Assembly (NCBI GenBank): GCA_007845485.1 | Contig: SDRW01000002.1 | Coordinates: 186,001-250,000 of the forward strand | Origin: TM7 phylum sp. oral taxon 348 | Lineage (GTDB): Bacteria; Patescibacteriota; Saccharimonadia; Saccharimonadales; Saccharimonadaceae | Reading direction: 5' to 3' | Length of the DNA stretch: 64,000 nucleotides | Part shown: positions 53,409 through 62,669 of the stretch, piece after piece | Layout of the letters: every line of letters begins with the position of its first letter | Numbering within the stretch: position 1 is the stretch's first letter | The notes under the pieces: model-generated | What the model was told of the DNA's origin: nothing | Databases searched by the model: none | The model's input: only the letters and a program-made list of their open reading frames with translations | Position numbers and translations under genes: made by a program

Positions 53409-53807
53409 CTAGCGCTTAGAGAATTGTTCACGTTTACGAGCTGAACGTAAACCATATTTCTTGCGTTCCTTTTCACGAGGATCGCGCTTTAGAAGCTCTG
53501 CCTTCTTTAATGTACCACGTAAATCATTGTAAGCGGTAACTATCGCTTTAGAAATCGCTAGTTTAATTGCATCAACCTGACCAGACAATCCACCGCCACT
53601 AACGCGAATTGTGATATCAAATTCTTTCTGCTTACCAACTAAAGCTAATGGATCAGTAACTTCTGCAAGCAAAGTTTTATTGCCTGAAAGATATTCCATA
53701 GCTGGTTTATCATTAATTTTTATATCACCCTTGCCACTATATAAGCGAGCGCGTGCAGTCGCGCTTTTGCGCCTACCAAGACCATAAAAGTATTTCTTAT
53801 CTGCCAT
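53409..53807 (-). CDS. rpsI: Ribosomal protein S9
   Basis: 132 residues: YFYGLGRRKSATARARLYSG, a central VSGGGLSGQVDAIKLAISKA, and the ending LRSARKREQFSKR that reaches the P site. One base after rplM; last gene of the alpha-type operon. Confidence 0.98.
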   Translation of the reverse strand: MADKKYFYGLGRRKSATARARLYSGKGDIKINDKPAMEYLSGNKTLLAEVTDPLALVGKQKEFDITIRVSGGGLSGQVDAIKLAISKAIVTAYNDLRGTLKKAELLKRDPREKERKKYGLRSARKREQFSKR

Positions 53808-53808
53808 A

Positions 53809-54243
53809 TTACTTTATCTCTACTTTCTTTGGTGATTGCGCTGTATGAGTATGTTCGCTGCCAGCAAATACACGCAAACGCTTCATTCGGTCTGCTTGTA
53901 ATTTATTCTTTGGCAACATACCTTTTACAGCATTCTCAATAATTCTTTCTGGGAACTTAGCTCTTACTTCTTCTAATCTTGCATCCTTAATTCCCCCTGG
54001 AAATCCTGAGTGATGGTAGTAAACTTTATCAGTTTCCTTTTGACCTGTGACAACTGTCTGAGCAGCGTTAATTACTACTACGTAATCTCCACCATCAATA
54101 TGAGGAGTATAAGTCGGCTTATCTTTACCAATTAATTTAGTTGCAATGATTGTAGCTAAGCGACCAAGCGGTAATTCACTAGCATCAACTAGAAGCCAAT
54201 TTCTTTCAATTTCACTAGGCTTTTGTGAATAAGTTTTATTCAT
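53809..54243 (-). CDS. rplM: Ribosomal protein L13
   Basis: 144 residues with NWLLVDASELPLGRLATIIA, HIDGGDYVVVINA, YYHSGFPGG and AVKGMLPKNK. It overlaps rplQ by one base. Confidence 0.98.
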   Translation of the reverse strand: MNKTYSQKPSEIERNWLLVDASELPLGRLATIIATKLIGKDKPTYTPHIDGGDYVVVINAAQTVVTGQKETDKVYYHHSGFPGGIKDARLEEVRAKFPERIIENAVKGMLPKNKLQADRMKRLRVFAGSEHTHTAQSPKKVEIK

Positions 54244-54629
54244 TACTTAGCCTCCTTTACTGCTGGCTTTAAATTATCTACAAATTCTATAGTAGCCATC
54301 TGTGCGCCATCGCCAACTCGAAGACGAGTACGCTTAACACGAACATGTCCACTAGTTCGATTATCTAATTGAGGCGCAATTTCATCCACTAGCTTAAATG
54401 CAGCCATTTGGGTTGATAGTTTTGCAATGACTTGACGTCGATTATGTAAATCGCCTTTCTTTGCTTTTGTAATGAGCTTTTCAATGTAGCGCACTAATTC
54501 CTTAGCTTTAGGTAGAGTGGTCTCGATCTTACCATGTTCAACCAAACTAGTAGCTAAGCCTTTCATGAGTGCGCGGCGCTGGTCTCGCTCACGACCAAAC
54601 TTGCGCCCTTTATATCCATGTCGATGCAT
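54243..54629 (-). CDS. rplQ: Ribosomal protein L17
   Basis: 128 residues beginning MHRHGYKGRKFGRERDQRRA, with MKGLATSLVEHGKIETT and TRLRVGDGAQMATIEFV. Four bases after rpoA. Confidence 0.98.
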   Translation of the reverse strand: MHRHGYKGRKFGRERDQRRALMKGLATSLVEHGKIETTLPKAKELVRYIEKLITKAKKGDLHNRRQVIAKLSTQMAAFKLVDEIAPQLDNRTSGHVRVKRTRLRVGDGAQMATIEFVDNLKPAVKEAK

Positions 54630-54632
54630 AAT

Positions 54633-55556
54633 TTAGAGCTCCAACTCCGCTAGTTTATCTTTTACTTCATCTAATGCCTTTGATCCAAAGCCCTTTAATT
54701 CTCTTAAATCTTGTTCAGTTAGGGTTACTAGATCTTGGACTGTTCTAATATCATTATTAATCAACGCATTAGCCGTACGTGCTGTTAAATCCAAATCTTC
54801 AATTGAAGTATTTAGTTCATTTGATTCTTCTTCACGTTCTTGGCCAAGTGCTGGAGCCGACTCCACAACAGTGCTGCCAGCTAAGGCTGTATATTGATTA
54901 ACAAGTATCGCAGCAGCTTCTTCAAATGCATCACGTGGTGTAATAGAGCCATCTGTATCAATAACTACGATAAGTTTTTCAAGATTAGTTTCTTGACCAA
55001 CACGAGTTGACTCAACCTTATATCGAACACGAATTACTGGACTAAATACTGCATCAAGCGCAATATGATCACTATGTAAACGAGTTTCGCTTGAATCTTC
55101 AATTGAAAGATAACCACGGCCAGAATCAATTACCAAATCTATTACAGCCTTTGCTGAAGGATCATCAACTGTACAAATTACTTGCTCTGGATTAATGATC
55201 TCTACATCAGCATGGGACTGAATATCGCCAGCAGTTACCTGACCCGCTCCGTGTTTCTCCAAGCGTAACTCAATCGGATCATCTGTATGCATTTTAATCT
55301 TAACAGACTTCAGGTTAAGGCTAATATCAACCACATCTTCTTTTATACCTGGTACTGTTGTAAATTCATGAGTAGCGCCTTCAATCTTAAACGATATGAC
55401 AGCCGCACCATGAATACTTGACATCAATACACGGCGAAGACTATTTCCGAGGGTATTGCCATATCCACCGCGAAGAGGCTCCACCGTGAAAGCTGCACTT
55501 GTACTTGAATAATCTTCAATGTTTGATAGTGCTGGATTGTGAATAACTTTTGTCAT
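54633..55556 (-). CDS. rpoA: RNA polymerase alpha subunit
   Basis: 307 residues. The N-terminal dimerisation domain has VEPLRGGYGNTLGNSLRRVL, followed by a linker and a full alpha-CTD with two HhH motifs (DLDLTARTANALINNDIRTV and LRELKGFGSKALDEVKDKLA). Both domains are intact, so activator and UP-element contacts are possible. SD AAGGAG. Confidence 0.98.
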   Translation of the reverse strand: MTKVIHNPALSNIEDYSSTSAAFTVEPLRGGYGNTLGNSLRRVLMSSIHGAAVISFKIEGATHEFTTVPGIKEDVVDISLNLKSVKIKMHTDDPIELRLEKHGAGQVTAGDIQSHADVEIINPEQVICTVDDPSAKAVIDLVIDSGRGYLSIEDSSETRLHSDHIALDAVFSPVIRVRYKVESTRVGQETNLEKLIVVIDTDGSITPRDAFEEAAAILVNQYTALAGSTVVESAPALGQEREEESNELNTSIEDLDLTARTANALINNDIRTVQDLVTLTEQDLRELKGFGSKALDEVKDKLAELEL

Positions 55557-55576
55557 GCTTTTGCTCCTTACCCTTT

Positions 55577-56194
55577 TTAGCGTGAATAGTATTCAACGAT
55601 TAGCTGTTCATTAATATCTGGCTCAGCTTCTTCTCTTTTTGGATTCCCAGTAATTGAAAATTTAAGTCCCTTTACATCAGACTTCATCCAACTGAGAGCT
55701 GTTTGATTTGAATTCTTTACAATATCATCAATATGAGTAAAATAGCCAGATTTTGTACTTTTTGGACGTACACTAATCTCATCACCAGCTTTTAGGCGAA
55801 TTGATGGTATATCAACACGACGACCATTCAGGATAAAATGACCGTGGCTAACCAACTGGCGAGCAGCACGGCGACTACTTGCAAATCCTGCTCGATACAC
55901 AGCATTATCCAAACGGCGCTCAAGTAGCTGTAGAAGATTTTCTCCAGCTAGGCCTTTTTTTCGTGTGGCTTCTTTCATTAAGCGAGAAAACTGCTTCTCA
56001 AGTAAGCCATATGTACGGCGAACCTTCTGCTTTTCACGCAGCTGTGTAAGATAAAGACTTGGCTTACCTTGACGACCATGAGCATGCTCGCCTGGGATGC
56101 CAGATTTACGTACCATAATCTTATGTGCTTTTGGATGTAAAGCATAACCTTCACGACGGCTTTGCTTTACAATAGGAGAGGTATCTCGTGCCAT
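55577..56194 (-). CDS. rpsD: Ribosomal protein S4
   Basis: 205 residues with an S4 domain (LERRLDNAVYRAGFASSRRA, RQLVSHGHFILNGRRVDIPS). The N-terminal zinc-binding Cys cluster is absent. S4 is an early 16S rRNA assembly protein. Confidence 0.98.
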   Translation of the reverse strand: MARDTSPIVKQSRREGYALHPKAHKIMVRKSGIPGEHAHGRQGKPSLYLTQLREKQKVRRTYGLLEKQFSRLMKEATRKKGLAGENLLQLLERRLDNAVYRAGFASSRRAARQLVSHGHFILNGRRVDIPSIRLKAGDEISVRPKSTKSGYFTHIDDIVKNSNQTALSWMKSDVKGLKFSITGNPKREEAEPDINEQLIVEYYSR

Positions 56195-56198
56195 TTAA

Positions 56199-56591
56199 TT
56201 ATGCCCTCCTCGCTTTCTTTGGGCGAACACCGCCATGCGGCACGCCAGTTACATCTTTAATACTATCGACTGTTATATCTAGATTGCTCATTGCGCGGAT
56301 CGCAGCATCGCGTCCAAGACCAACACCCTTTACAAATACATCCACAGAACTTAATCCATGCAAACTCTTAGCCGCCTCGGCAGCTTTCTCTGCTGCAACC
56401 TGTGCAGCATAAGCTGTACCCTTTTTACTACCACGAAAACCGCAAGCACCTGCTGAAGACGCAGTTAATGCATTACCTTTTTTATCTGTAAAGGTAATAG
56501 TTGTATTATTAAATGTTGCTTGAATATGCAGCTGACCAGATGGAACCGATCGACGCTGTTTTTTACGAGCACTTGTTTTTGCTTCTGCCAT
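56199..56591 (-). CDS. rpsK: Ribosomal protein S11
   Basis: 130 residues with LHIQATFNNTTITFTDKKGN, GACGFRGSKKGTAYAAQ and the ending GGVRPKKARRA. Confidence 0.98.
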   Translation of the reverse strand: MAEAKTSARKKQRRSVPSGQLHIQATFNNTTITFTDKKGNALTASSAGACGFRGSKKGTAYAAQVAAEKAAEAAKSLHGLSSVDVFVKGVGLGRDAAIRAMSNLDITVDSIKDVTGVPHGGVRPKKARRA

Positions 56592-56611
56592 TGTCTCTCT
56601 ATTTCCCTTCT

Positions 56612-56998
56612 TTAAGTCTTACTTGCTGCCTTTGGTTGTGTTCCGCCAACGGCAATTGCTCGACCTTTACGAGTTCGTGCATTCGTTCTAGTACGCTGTC
56701 CACGCACAGGCAAGCCTGATTTATGGCGTAGACCACGATACGAGTTGACGTCTTTTAAGCGCTTAATATTATTTGTCACCAAGCGCTGTAGATCGCCTTC
56801 GGTCGTATAATTATTGTCAATTATATCGCGAATTTTTTGCTCTTCAGCCTCGGTGAGATCTTTCACCCGAGTGGTCGGCTCAATTTTTGCCGCCGCAAGG
56901 ATGTCTCGTGCATATTTCGGACCAATACCATAAATATAGGTAAGAGAAATCTGCACTTGTTTTTCAGAAGGTATCACTACCCCAGAAATTCGAGCCAT
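56612..56998 (-). CDS. rpsM: Ribosomal protein S13
   Basis: 128 residues: [51 protein letters not shown]. Confidence 0.98.
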   Translation of the reverse strand: MARISGVVIPSEKQVQISLTYIYGIGPKYARDILAAAKIEPTTRVKDLTEAEEQKIRDIIDNNYTTEGDLQRLVTNNIKRLKDVNSYRGLRHKSGLPVRGQRTRTNARTRKGRAIAVGGTQPKAASKT

Positions 56999-57000
56999 GC

Positions 57001-57117
57001 TTAACCCTGCCTTTGCTTATTCTTAGGTTTCTTTTTATTGATGACGCGGAGGCGACCCTTTCGGCGCACCAGTTGGTCATCGGGACTGATTTTCTTTACA
57101 CTCGCACGAACTTTCAT
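57001..57117 (-). CDS. rpmJ: Ribosomal protein L36, zinc-free form
   Basis: The 38-codon gene starts [20 protein letters not shown] and ends KPKNKQRQG. The three Cys and one His that bind zinc in usual L36 are all replaced (KISPDD for [15 protein letters not shown] for VICSNPKH). It lies 2 nt before rpsM, in the canonical infA-rpmJ-rpsM order. Confidence 0.95.
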   Translation of the reverse strand: MKVRASVKKISPDDQLVRRKGRLRVINKKKPKNKQRQG

Positions 57118-57165
57118 GAGTGAATAAAAACTCCCCTTGGGTAAACCCAAATTATAGTTAATACT

Positions 57166-57411
57166 TTATGCGTCTTTTGACGGACGCTCGTCTCTCAGGC
57201 GAAAGCTGATTCTTCCCTGCGTAAGATCATACGGGGTCATCTCAACTTCTACCCTATCGCCCGGTACCAGTCTGATATAATGTTTACGCATTCTACCGCT
57301 AATATGAGCGAGAATTGTATGGCCATTCTCAAGTTCAACTTTAAACTTAGTGCCAGGTAGTGCTTCGACTACCTTGCCTACCATTTTAATTACTTCCTTT
57401 TGACTTACCAT
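57166..57411 (-). CDS. infA: Translation initiation factor IF-1
   Basis: The 81-residue OB-fold protein has [40 protein letters not shown] and YDLTQGRI. It follows a sortase-like gene rather than the usual adk-map. Confidence 0.97.
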   Translation of the reverse strand: MVSQKEVIKMVGKVVEALPGTKFKVELENGHTILAHISGRMRKHYIRLVPGDRVEVEMTPYDLTQGRISFRLRDERPSKDA

Positions 57412-57469
57412 AAATTACAAGTATAGATTATACATTAGATCTGTATATAAGTAAAGAAATATATTAAAA

Positions 57470-58153
57470 CTAAATCTCTGAAGCCCGTACAATCACACGG
57501 TGATCATAGGTACCCTTAGCTGGAATCCAATTTCCCAAATCACTAATTAGTGTCACACCCTGCTTAGTTTCATCTATTGGCTTGGTTATTTCACTAGTAG
57601 CGGCACTATTAAAATCTTCTACTCTAACTATTTTTACACTTTTCACAATATAGTTAATATTTCTGTCATCACCGCGTCTAATTGTAATTTTACTATTGTC
57701 AGATAATTTTGATAGGTTTTTAAATACACCGTCCTTTTCTATTCCAGTATTATGACCACTTAGTAGAACAACACTAATATCTTCATCTGGTTGTGAACTT
57801 TTATTATACCATCCAACATCGTTAATATTTTTAGGCATGTCAACTTCATTATTACCTCTTAGCCCAACTGGAAATACACGAGCCTGATTAACATTAAGTG
57901 ATTCTATTGTTAAAAACTTAGGCTGTGAACCTGAGGTGGTGTGTTTTTGCTTTTGAGATGCGCTAACTGAAGTTTCATCTATTCCAGTACGACCAGCAGA
58001 GATAGGTATGGGAATAGGAGGTAACTCACCCGCTATATAATAACGCCAACCATACCATGCAATCATTCCGCCAAATATACACAAAACGACAAAAAATGCT
58101 AATAGTTTATAATTAAATTCGCGTTTTGGTTGTATATGTAACCCGCTAGACAT
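57470..58153 (-). CDS. Sortase-like membrane protein lacking the catalytic cysteine
   Basis: 227 residues: a cytosolic N-terminus, one membrane helix (about 15-38), a linker, and a sortase-fold domain (about 80-227). The catalytic His134 (VLLSGHNTG followed by GVFKNLSKL) and the late Arg219 (DHRVIV) are in place. The strand that should read TLxTC reads TLISD (201-205), so Asp stands where the nucleophile Cys should be. It cannot act as a normal transpeptidase. TATAAT ends 6 nt before the ATG (leaderless). It sits between secY and infA. Confidence 0.8.
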   Translation of the reverse strand: MSSGLHIQPKREFNYKLLAFFVVLCIFGGMIAWYGWRYYIAGELPPIPIPISAGRTGIDETSVSASQKQKHTTSGSQPKFLTIESLNVNQARVFPVGLRGNNEVDMPKNINDVGWYNKSSQPDEDISVVLLSGHNTGIEKDGVFKNLSKLSDNSKITIRRGDDRNINYIVKSVKIVRVEDFNSAATSEITKPIDETKQGVTLISDLGNWIPAKGTYDHRVIVRASEI

Positions 58154-58170
58154 ATTAGTATTATACTAAA

Positions 58171-58203
58171 AAGCTCCAGGTTTTTGAACTATTCCTGGAG
58201 CCT
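58171..58203 (-). terminator. Terminator after secY
   Basis: On the minus strand GCTCCAGG pairs with CCTGGAGC and is followed by TTTTT. Confidence 0.85.
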
Positions 58204-58224
58204 TAAATTATAACAATGATCTAT

Positions 58225-59637
58225 TTATTTATAGTCATCATAGGTAACCATTAATGCTCGGCTGTTTATCTGACGCAACGACTCAAGACCAACAGAAACC
58301 ACAATCAAAAGACCCGTGCCTCCAATTGCCAAATTAGCATTTTGAATACCCGTAAAGTTATAAAGTAAATATTCAATCGCAAACGGCATGATCGCAATTA
58401 TACCAAGAACAACCGATCCGAAAAGCTGTAATCTATTTACTGTCTTTTTTAGATATTCCTCAGTTTGACCACCAGGACGAACTCCCTCAATAAATCCACC
58501 TTGTTTTTGCAGATTTTCAGCAATTTCTTTACTATTAAATGCAATACCTGTATAAAAGTACGTAAATAAGATAACAAGCAAGAAATATATAGCAGGATAA
58601 ATAAATGCCTGAGCCGTATCTCCAGTGAAGTTACCAGGATTTGGAGCTTGGAACCATGTGATTAAATGATCTGCTACCTGACGATAGCTAGGATTCTCTG
58701 TTGCTTTCAGAACTTGCCCAACAAACGCAGGTAAGCTTAAGAATGCTACTGCAAATATAACTGGAATAACACCAGCCACAATCAACTTAACAGGAAGAAC
58801 ACTCTTAATACCACTATATGCACTATTACCTTGCACTCGCTTTGCATAATTTACAATAATTATTCTCTGCGCCTCATTAATCTTAACAAGTATATATAGA
58901 GTAAAGAGAGATACTGTTAATAACGCAAGAGTAATCCAGAAAATAGTAGGATTAACAGGTAAATTAAACCACCCAAATACACTCAATGATCCTTTACTTA
59001 CATCAAAGAGAGATGTCCCTATAGTTGAAAGGGTACTTGGAAGCTGAGCTACAATACCTGCAAATATTAATAGACTAATACCATTTCCAACACCTTGTTC
59101 TGTCATAAGTTCACCAATCCACATTAATAGGACAGATCCGGCAGTCATTGCAGTAATAGCAATAATCCATTCCATAATAGAGGTATTTGATAAAACAGTA
59201 GTATTACCAGCCAAGACCGACTGACGCAAAATATAGATAAACGCAATTGACTGAATGACCGCCAGAGGCACAGTCATGATACGAGTCCATTGATTAATTT
59301 TACGACGACCTGTTTCACCATCTTGATGAAGCTGTTCAAGTTTAGGAATGGCGCGAGTCATTAATTGAGAGATAATACTAGCTGTAATAAACGGGCTAAG
59401 CCCAACTAAAACAATAGATAACCTACTCAGAGCACCACCTGAAAGTAAGTTTAGAAATCCACCAAAATCGCTTGAAGTCAAAAAGCTTGTTAAGACTTCT
59501 TTTAGTTTCGTAGGCTCAGTTAATGGCACTGGCACGTGAGCTAATAATCTATATGCAACTATCAACATTAAAACGATAAGCAATCGCTTCTGCATATCGC
59601 GATTCTTCAATGACTTAAATATAATTCTCCAATTCAT
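58225..59637 (-). CDS. secY: Protein translocase subunit SecY
   Basis: 470 residues, ten membrane helices; landmarks are LLSGGALSRLSIVLVGLSPF (plug region), ITASIISQL, GNGISLLIFAGIVAQLP and GFIEGVRPGGQTEEYLKKTV. It forms the channel with SecE. TATAAT with its own leader (SD AGAGGGG) and terminators on both sides make it a separate transcription unit. Confidence 0.98.
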   Translation of the reverse strand: MNWRIIFKSLKNRDMQKRLLIVLMLIVAYRLLAHVPVPLTEPTKLKEVLTSFLTSSDFGGFLNLLSGGALSRLSIVLVGLSPFITASIISQLMTRAIPKLEQLHQDGETGRRKINQWTRIMTVPLAVIQSIAFIYILRQSVLAGNTTVLSNTSIMEWIIAITAMTAGSVLLMWIGELMTEQGVGNGISLLIFAGIVAQLPSTLSTIGTSLFDVSKGSLSVFGWFNLPVNPTIFWITLALLTVSLFTLYILVKINEAQRIIIVNYAKRVQGNSAYSGIKSVLPVKLIVAGVIPVIFAVAFLSLPAFVGQVLKATENPSYRQVADHLITWFQAPNPGNFTGDTAQAFIYPAIYFLLVILFTYFYTGIAFNSKEIAENLQKQGGFIEGVRPGGQTEEYLKKTVNRLQLFGSVVLGIIAIMPFAIEYLLYNFTGIQNANLAIGGTGLLIVVSVGLESLRQINSRALMVTYDDYK

Positions 59638-59742
59638 CGTATACCCCTCTGGTCAAATATTGTATTTGGAATCTTCATTCAATAACTGTCTCGTATTATA
59701 ACATAGTGTTTAGCGATAAATAAAGTTACATATATTGAAAAT

Positions 59743-59773
59743 AAAGCCCCGCACATTATTTTGTCGGGACTTT
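59743..59773 (-). terminator. Terminator after rplO
   Basis: AAAGCCCCG (59743-59751) pairs with CGGGACTTT (59765-59773), with a U-rich run on the minus strand. It separates rplO from secY. Confidence 0.8.
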
Positions 59774-59791
59774 ATTTATAATATATAAAGA

Positions 59792-60271
59792 TTACTTATC
59801 TTCAGCTTCAGCTTGTTTTGCAGACTTAGGAAGAGGCGTTGCAACCTTTTCAAAACTACCACCAGCATTAGAGAGAGCCTCTTTTGCACTAGCAGATATT
59901 GACTGAATTTTGAGATCTATTTGGGTTGTAATTTCACCACGGGTGATTACTTTAACTGTATGAAACGGAGTTGCAATTAATCCAGCTTCATAAAGCGTAA
60001 AGTTATCAACAACGCCAGATAAACTATTAAGGTTATCTGTATATACAACCTGAGCAGGAGCCTTTAAACTCTTAAACCCACGATTTTTAGGAATAGCTTG
60101 CGCCAAAGGACGTTGACCACCCTGGAACATGACACGTAGTTTTTTACCAGTACGAGCGTTCTGACCCTTAGTACCGCGCCCAGCTGTCTTACCGCGCCCA
60201 GCAGATATACCACGACCAACGCGAGTCTTATTCTTATTTGAAGATACACTAAGTTCGTTATATTTAACCAT
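59792..60271 (-). CDS. rplO: Ribosomal protein L15
   Basis: 159 residues: VGRGISAGRGKTAGRGTKGQ, GGQRPLAQAIPKNRGFKS. It overlaps rpsE by one base. No L30 gene lies between S5 and L15, as in other CPR genomes. Confidence 0.98.
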   Translation of the reverse strand: MVKYNELSVSSNKNKTRVGRGISAGRGKTAGRGTKGQNARTGKKLRVMFQGGQRPLAQAIPKNRGFKSLKAPAQVVYTDNLNSLSGVVDNFTLYEAGLIATPFHTVKVITRGEITTQIDLKIQSISASAKEALSNAGGSFEKVATPLPKSAKQAEAEDK

Positions 60272-60858
60272 TACTTAGTCCCCCTTTTAGACTTCTTTTC
60301 TACACCAACCCATTGATCACGTGGAACAAGTGAGCTAAGGGCCTTGATTGTAGCATAAGCAATATTTACTTTATTGGTCGATCCCAATGATTTCGAAAGC
60401 ATATTTCGAATACCTGTTACACCAATAATTTGCCTAATAACACCTCCAGCAATAATACCTGTACCTGGAGCGGCAGGTTTAATTAAAACATGAGCACCAC
60501 TAATTCTAGTTTCTGAATCATGTGGAATGGTATCTTTATACAAAGGTATAATAATAAGATTCTTCTTTGCAACATCAGTAGCCTTAGAGATGGCAGTTTG
60601 TACGTCCTGACCTTTGGCTACTCCTACACCAACCTTATCTTTACGATTGCCGACTACAACCAGCGCCTTAAATCGGAATCGACGTCCACCTTTTACAACA
60701 CGTGCAACACGATCAATATTGATAACAACTTCTTCAAATTCTTTCGGTGCATCATCTCGATCACGCTTATTTCGTCGTTCATCGCGACGACTACCACGTT
60801 GCTGACGACCTCTAGGTGCATCTGAACGAGTAGTAGCATTTGCAGTTTTCTCTGCCAT
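60271..60858 (-). CDS. rpsE: Ribosomal protein S5
   Basis: About 195 residues with a basic, low-complexity N-terminal extension (GRQQRGSRRDERRNKRDRDD). The core has VVKGGRRFRFKALVVVGNRK and AAPGTGIIAGGVIRQIIGVT. I chose ATG 60858, one base after the rplR stop; a longer reading into rplR is unlikely. Confidence 0.96.
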   Translation of the reverse strand: MAEKTANATTRSDAPRGRQQRGSRRDERRNKRDRDDAPKEFEEVVINIDRVARVVKGGRRFRFKALVVVGNRKDKVGVGVAKGQDVQTAISKATDVAKKNLIIIPLYKDTIPHDSETRISGAHVLIKPAAPGTGIIAGGVIRQIIGVTGIRNMLSKSLGSTNKVNIAYATIKALSSLVPRDQWVGVEKKSKRGTK

Positions 60859-60859
60859 A

Positions 60860-61213
60860 CTAAAATTCCAATCCTTCCTTACGTGCAGCATCAGCCAATG
60901 CGCTTAGACGACCAGCATACTGGCGACCATTGCGATCAAACACAACTGCGTTAATCTTTGCTTTCTTTGCTTTCTTTGCGACATCAGAGCCAACTTTAGC
61001 TGCCAATTCTGTCATTGATCCTGCTAATTTAGTACCGACTGTAGTTGCAGATACAATAGTAATACCCTTTGTATCGTCAATAATTTGTGCACTAACGTGC
61101 TTATTGCTAATAAATACAGTTAGGCGTGGACGGTCTGCAGTGCCGTTAACTCTAGCGCGGACCCTATTTTTACGCAAACGCCTATTTAATAGCTTTTTCT
61201 GTAAATCAGCCAT
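60860..61213 (-). CDS. rplR: Ribosomal protein L18
   Basis: 117 residues: RRLRKNRVRARVNGTADRPR, LTVFISNKHVSAQIIDD, FDRNGRQYAGRLSALADAAR. It binds 5S rRNA and overlaps rplF by one base. Confidence 0.98.
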   Translation of the reverse strand: MADLQKKLLNRRLRKNRVRARVNGTADRPRLTVFISNKHVSAQIIDDTKGITIVSATTVGTKLAGSMTELAAKVGSDVAKKAKKAKINAVVFDRNGRQYAGRLSALADAARKEGLEF

Positions 61214-61752
61214 TATTTACCTGCCTTTCCAGCCTTGCGAAGAATAACTTCATCAACATACTTAATACCCTTGCCTTTATACGGTTCAGGTTTCTTAAAC
61301 GACCTAATCTCGGCTGCAACTTGTCCAACTTTTTGCTTATCAATACCGCTAACCGTGATCTCCATCTTGTTAGTTGAAATCTTCACATCTGTAGGTGGAG
61401 TATATTTAACTGGATGACTAAAGCCAAGACTCATTTCTAGATCCTGACCACTCATGGAAACACGAAAACCAACGCCATTAACCTCTAGCTTCTTTTCGTA
61501 CCCTTTAGTAACACCAATTACCATATTATTAATTAATGCACGCATCAAGCCGTGCTGGGCGCGGGCTGTTTTAGATTCATCTTTAGGATGAACAGTAACT
61601 TGTCCGTCTTCGACTTTCACGTCGACCGCTGGCGTAATGAACTGCGTCAATTCACCCTTTGGGCCTTTGACTACTACATTGCCAGAATCAACCGTGATTG
61701 TCACACCGGCCGGAATAGCTACCGGCAGTTTTCCGATTCGACTCAGACTCAC
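61213..61752 (-). CDS. rplF: Ribosomal protein L6
   Basis: 179 residues: MSLSRIGKLPVAIPAGVTIT, VVKGPKGELTQF, and the C-terminal PEPYKGKGIKYVDEVI. It starts at GTG 61752 with SD GAAAGG. It is the first gene of the second half of the spc block, behind its own promoter. Confidence 0.97.
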   Translation of the reverse strand: MSLSRIGKLPVAIPAGVTITVDSGNVVVKGPKGELTQFITPAVDVKVEDGQVTVHPKDESKTARAQHGLMRALINNMVIGVTKGYEKKLEVNGVGFRVSMSGQDLEMSLGFSHPVKYTPPTDVKISTNKMEITVSGIDKQKVGQVAAEIRSFKKPEPYKGKGIKYVDEVILRKAGKAGK

Positions 61753-61830
61753 TTTTATTGCCTTTCATTTACTATGTATGCTTGATAGTAGCTACTACCT
61801 CATCACACATAAATTAGTAATAACTAGCAC

Positions 61831-61859
61831 ATTATATCAAATAAAACTATATGTGTAAA
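61831..61859 (-). promoter_or_regulatory. Promoter of rplF-rplR-rpsE-rplO
   Basis: On the minus strand TTTACA (complement of 61854-61859), a 17-nt spacer and TATAAT (complement of 61831-61836). Confidence 0.75.
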
Positions 61860-61929
61860 TATATCTTAAGAAACATCAATCTATCTTTGATATAGATTAT
61901 GCAGTAACGCTATTCACGCATATAATAAC

Positions 61930-61959
61930 AAAATACTCCGCATAAACTCGGAGTATTTT
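61930..61959 (-). terminator. Strong terminator between rpsH and rplF
   Basis: AAAATACTCCG (61930-61940) and CGGAGTATTTT (61949-61959) form 11 perfect bp with a U-run. It ends the rplN-to-rpsH unit. Confidence 0.9.
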
Positions 61960-61982
61960 GTATGTATAATCCCAGGGATAAT

Positions 61983-62384
61983 TTAGTATACTTTCAAGAG
62001 TAATTCACCACCCAGATTAGCTTTTGCAGCTTCTGAACCAGTCATAATACCCTTTGATGTACTGATCAAGACAATTCCCCGTCCAGATTTAACCTTTGGA
62101 ATTTCAGTAGATTTGATATAAACACGGCGACCAGGCTTACTAATACGCGTAATTTCGTTAATTACACTATTTTCGCCAGGCTTATTTATATCAATAGCTA
62201 ATACGCCACGTGGTTTTGCATCTTCTAATTTAACATTTTCTAGATAACCACTTTTTACCAGCTGCTCAGCAATAACTTTTTTCATCTTGCTAGCAGGTAC
62301 ACGTACCTCTGTTTTTCCAACCATCTTTGCATTACGAATGCGAGTTAGAAGGTCGGCGATTGGGTCTGTAGTTTGCATAGACAT
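61983..62384 (-). CDS. rpsH: Ribosomal protein S8
   Basis: 133 residues: TTDPIADLLTRIRNAKMVGK, RVYIKSTEIPKVKSGRGIVL, ISTSKGIMTG. SD AAGGAGGAG precedes the ATG. Confidence 0.98.
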   Translation of the reverse strand: MSMQTTDPIADLLTRIRNAKMVGKTEVRVPASKMKKVIAEQLVKSGYLENVKLEDAKPRGVLAIDINKPGENSVINEITRISKPGRRVYIKSTEIPKVKSGRGIVLISTSKGIMTGSEAAKANLGGELLLKVY

Positions 62385-62399
62385 ATATTCTCCTCCTTC

Positions 62400-62669
62400 C
62401 TACCAACTACTCTTTGTTACACCAGGAATTTCGCCTCGGGAAGCTTTTTCACGGAAATTAATACGATTCAAACCAAAGCGTCGCATATATGCATGTGGAC
62501 GACCATTGAGGATATCACGATTCTTCCAGCGAGTTGGGCTAGAATTGCGAGGAAGTTTTTGTAAACCTTCTTGATCGCCTTTTTCTTTCAACTCAGCGCG
62601 CTTATCTGCGTATTTCTGAATCATTTTCTTGCGCTTTTCATCACGAGCAATCATTGATTTTTTAGCCAT
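62400..62669 (-). CDS. rpsN: Ribosomal protein S14, zinc-free long form
   Basis: 89 residues: [54 protein letters not shown]. No CxxC motif, so it is the Cys-minus long type. It overlaps rplE by one base. Confidence 0.97.
   Translation of the reverse strand: MAKKSMIARDEKRKKMIQKYADKRAELKEKGDQEGLQKLPRNSSPTRWKNRDILNGRPHAYMRRFGLNRINFREKASRGEIPGVTKSSW

Noticed and set aside
57400-60300. Missing L30, adk and map as evidence of assembly error
   Set aside because: Loss of L30 is a known CPR trait and the flanking genes are intact and tightly packed, so this is genuine gene content.
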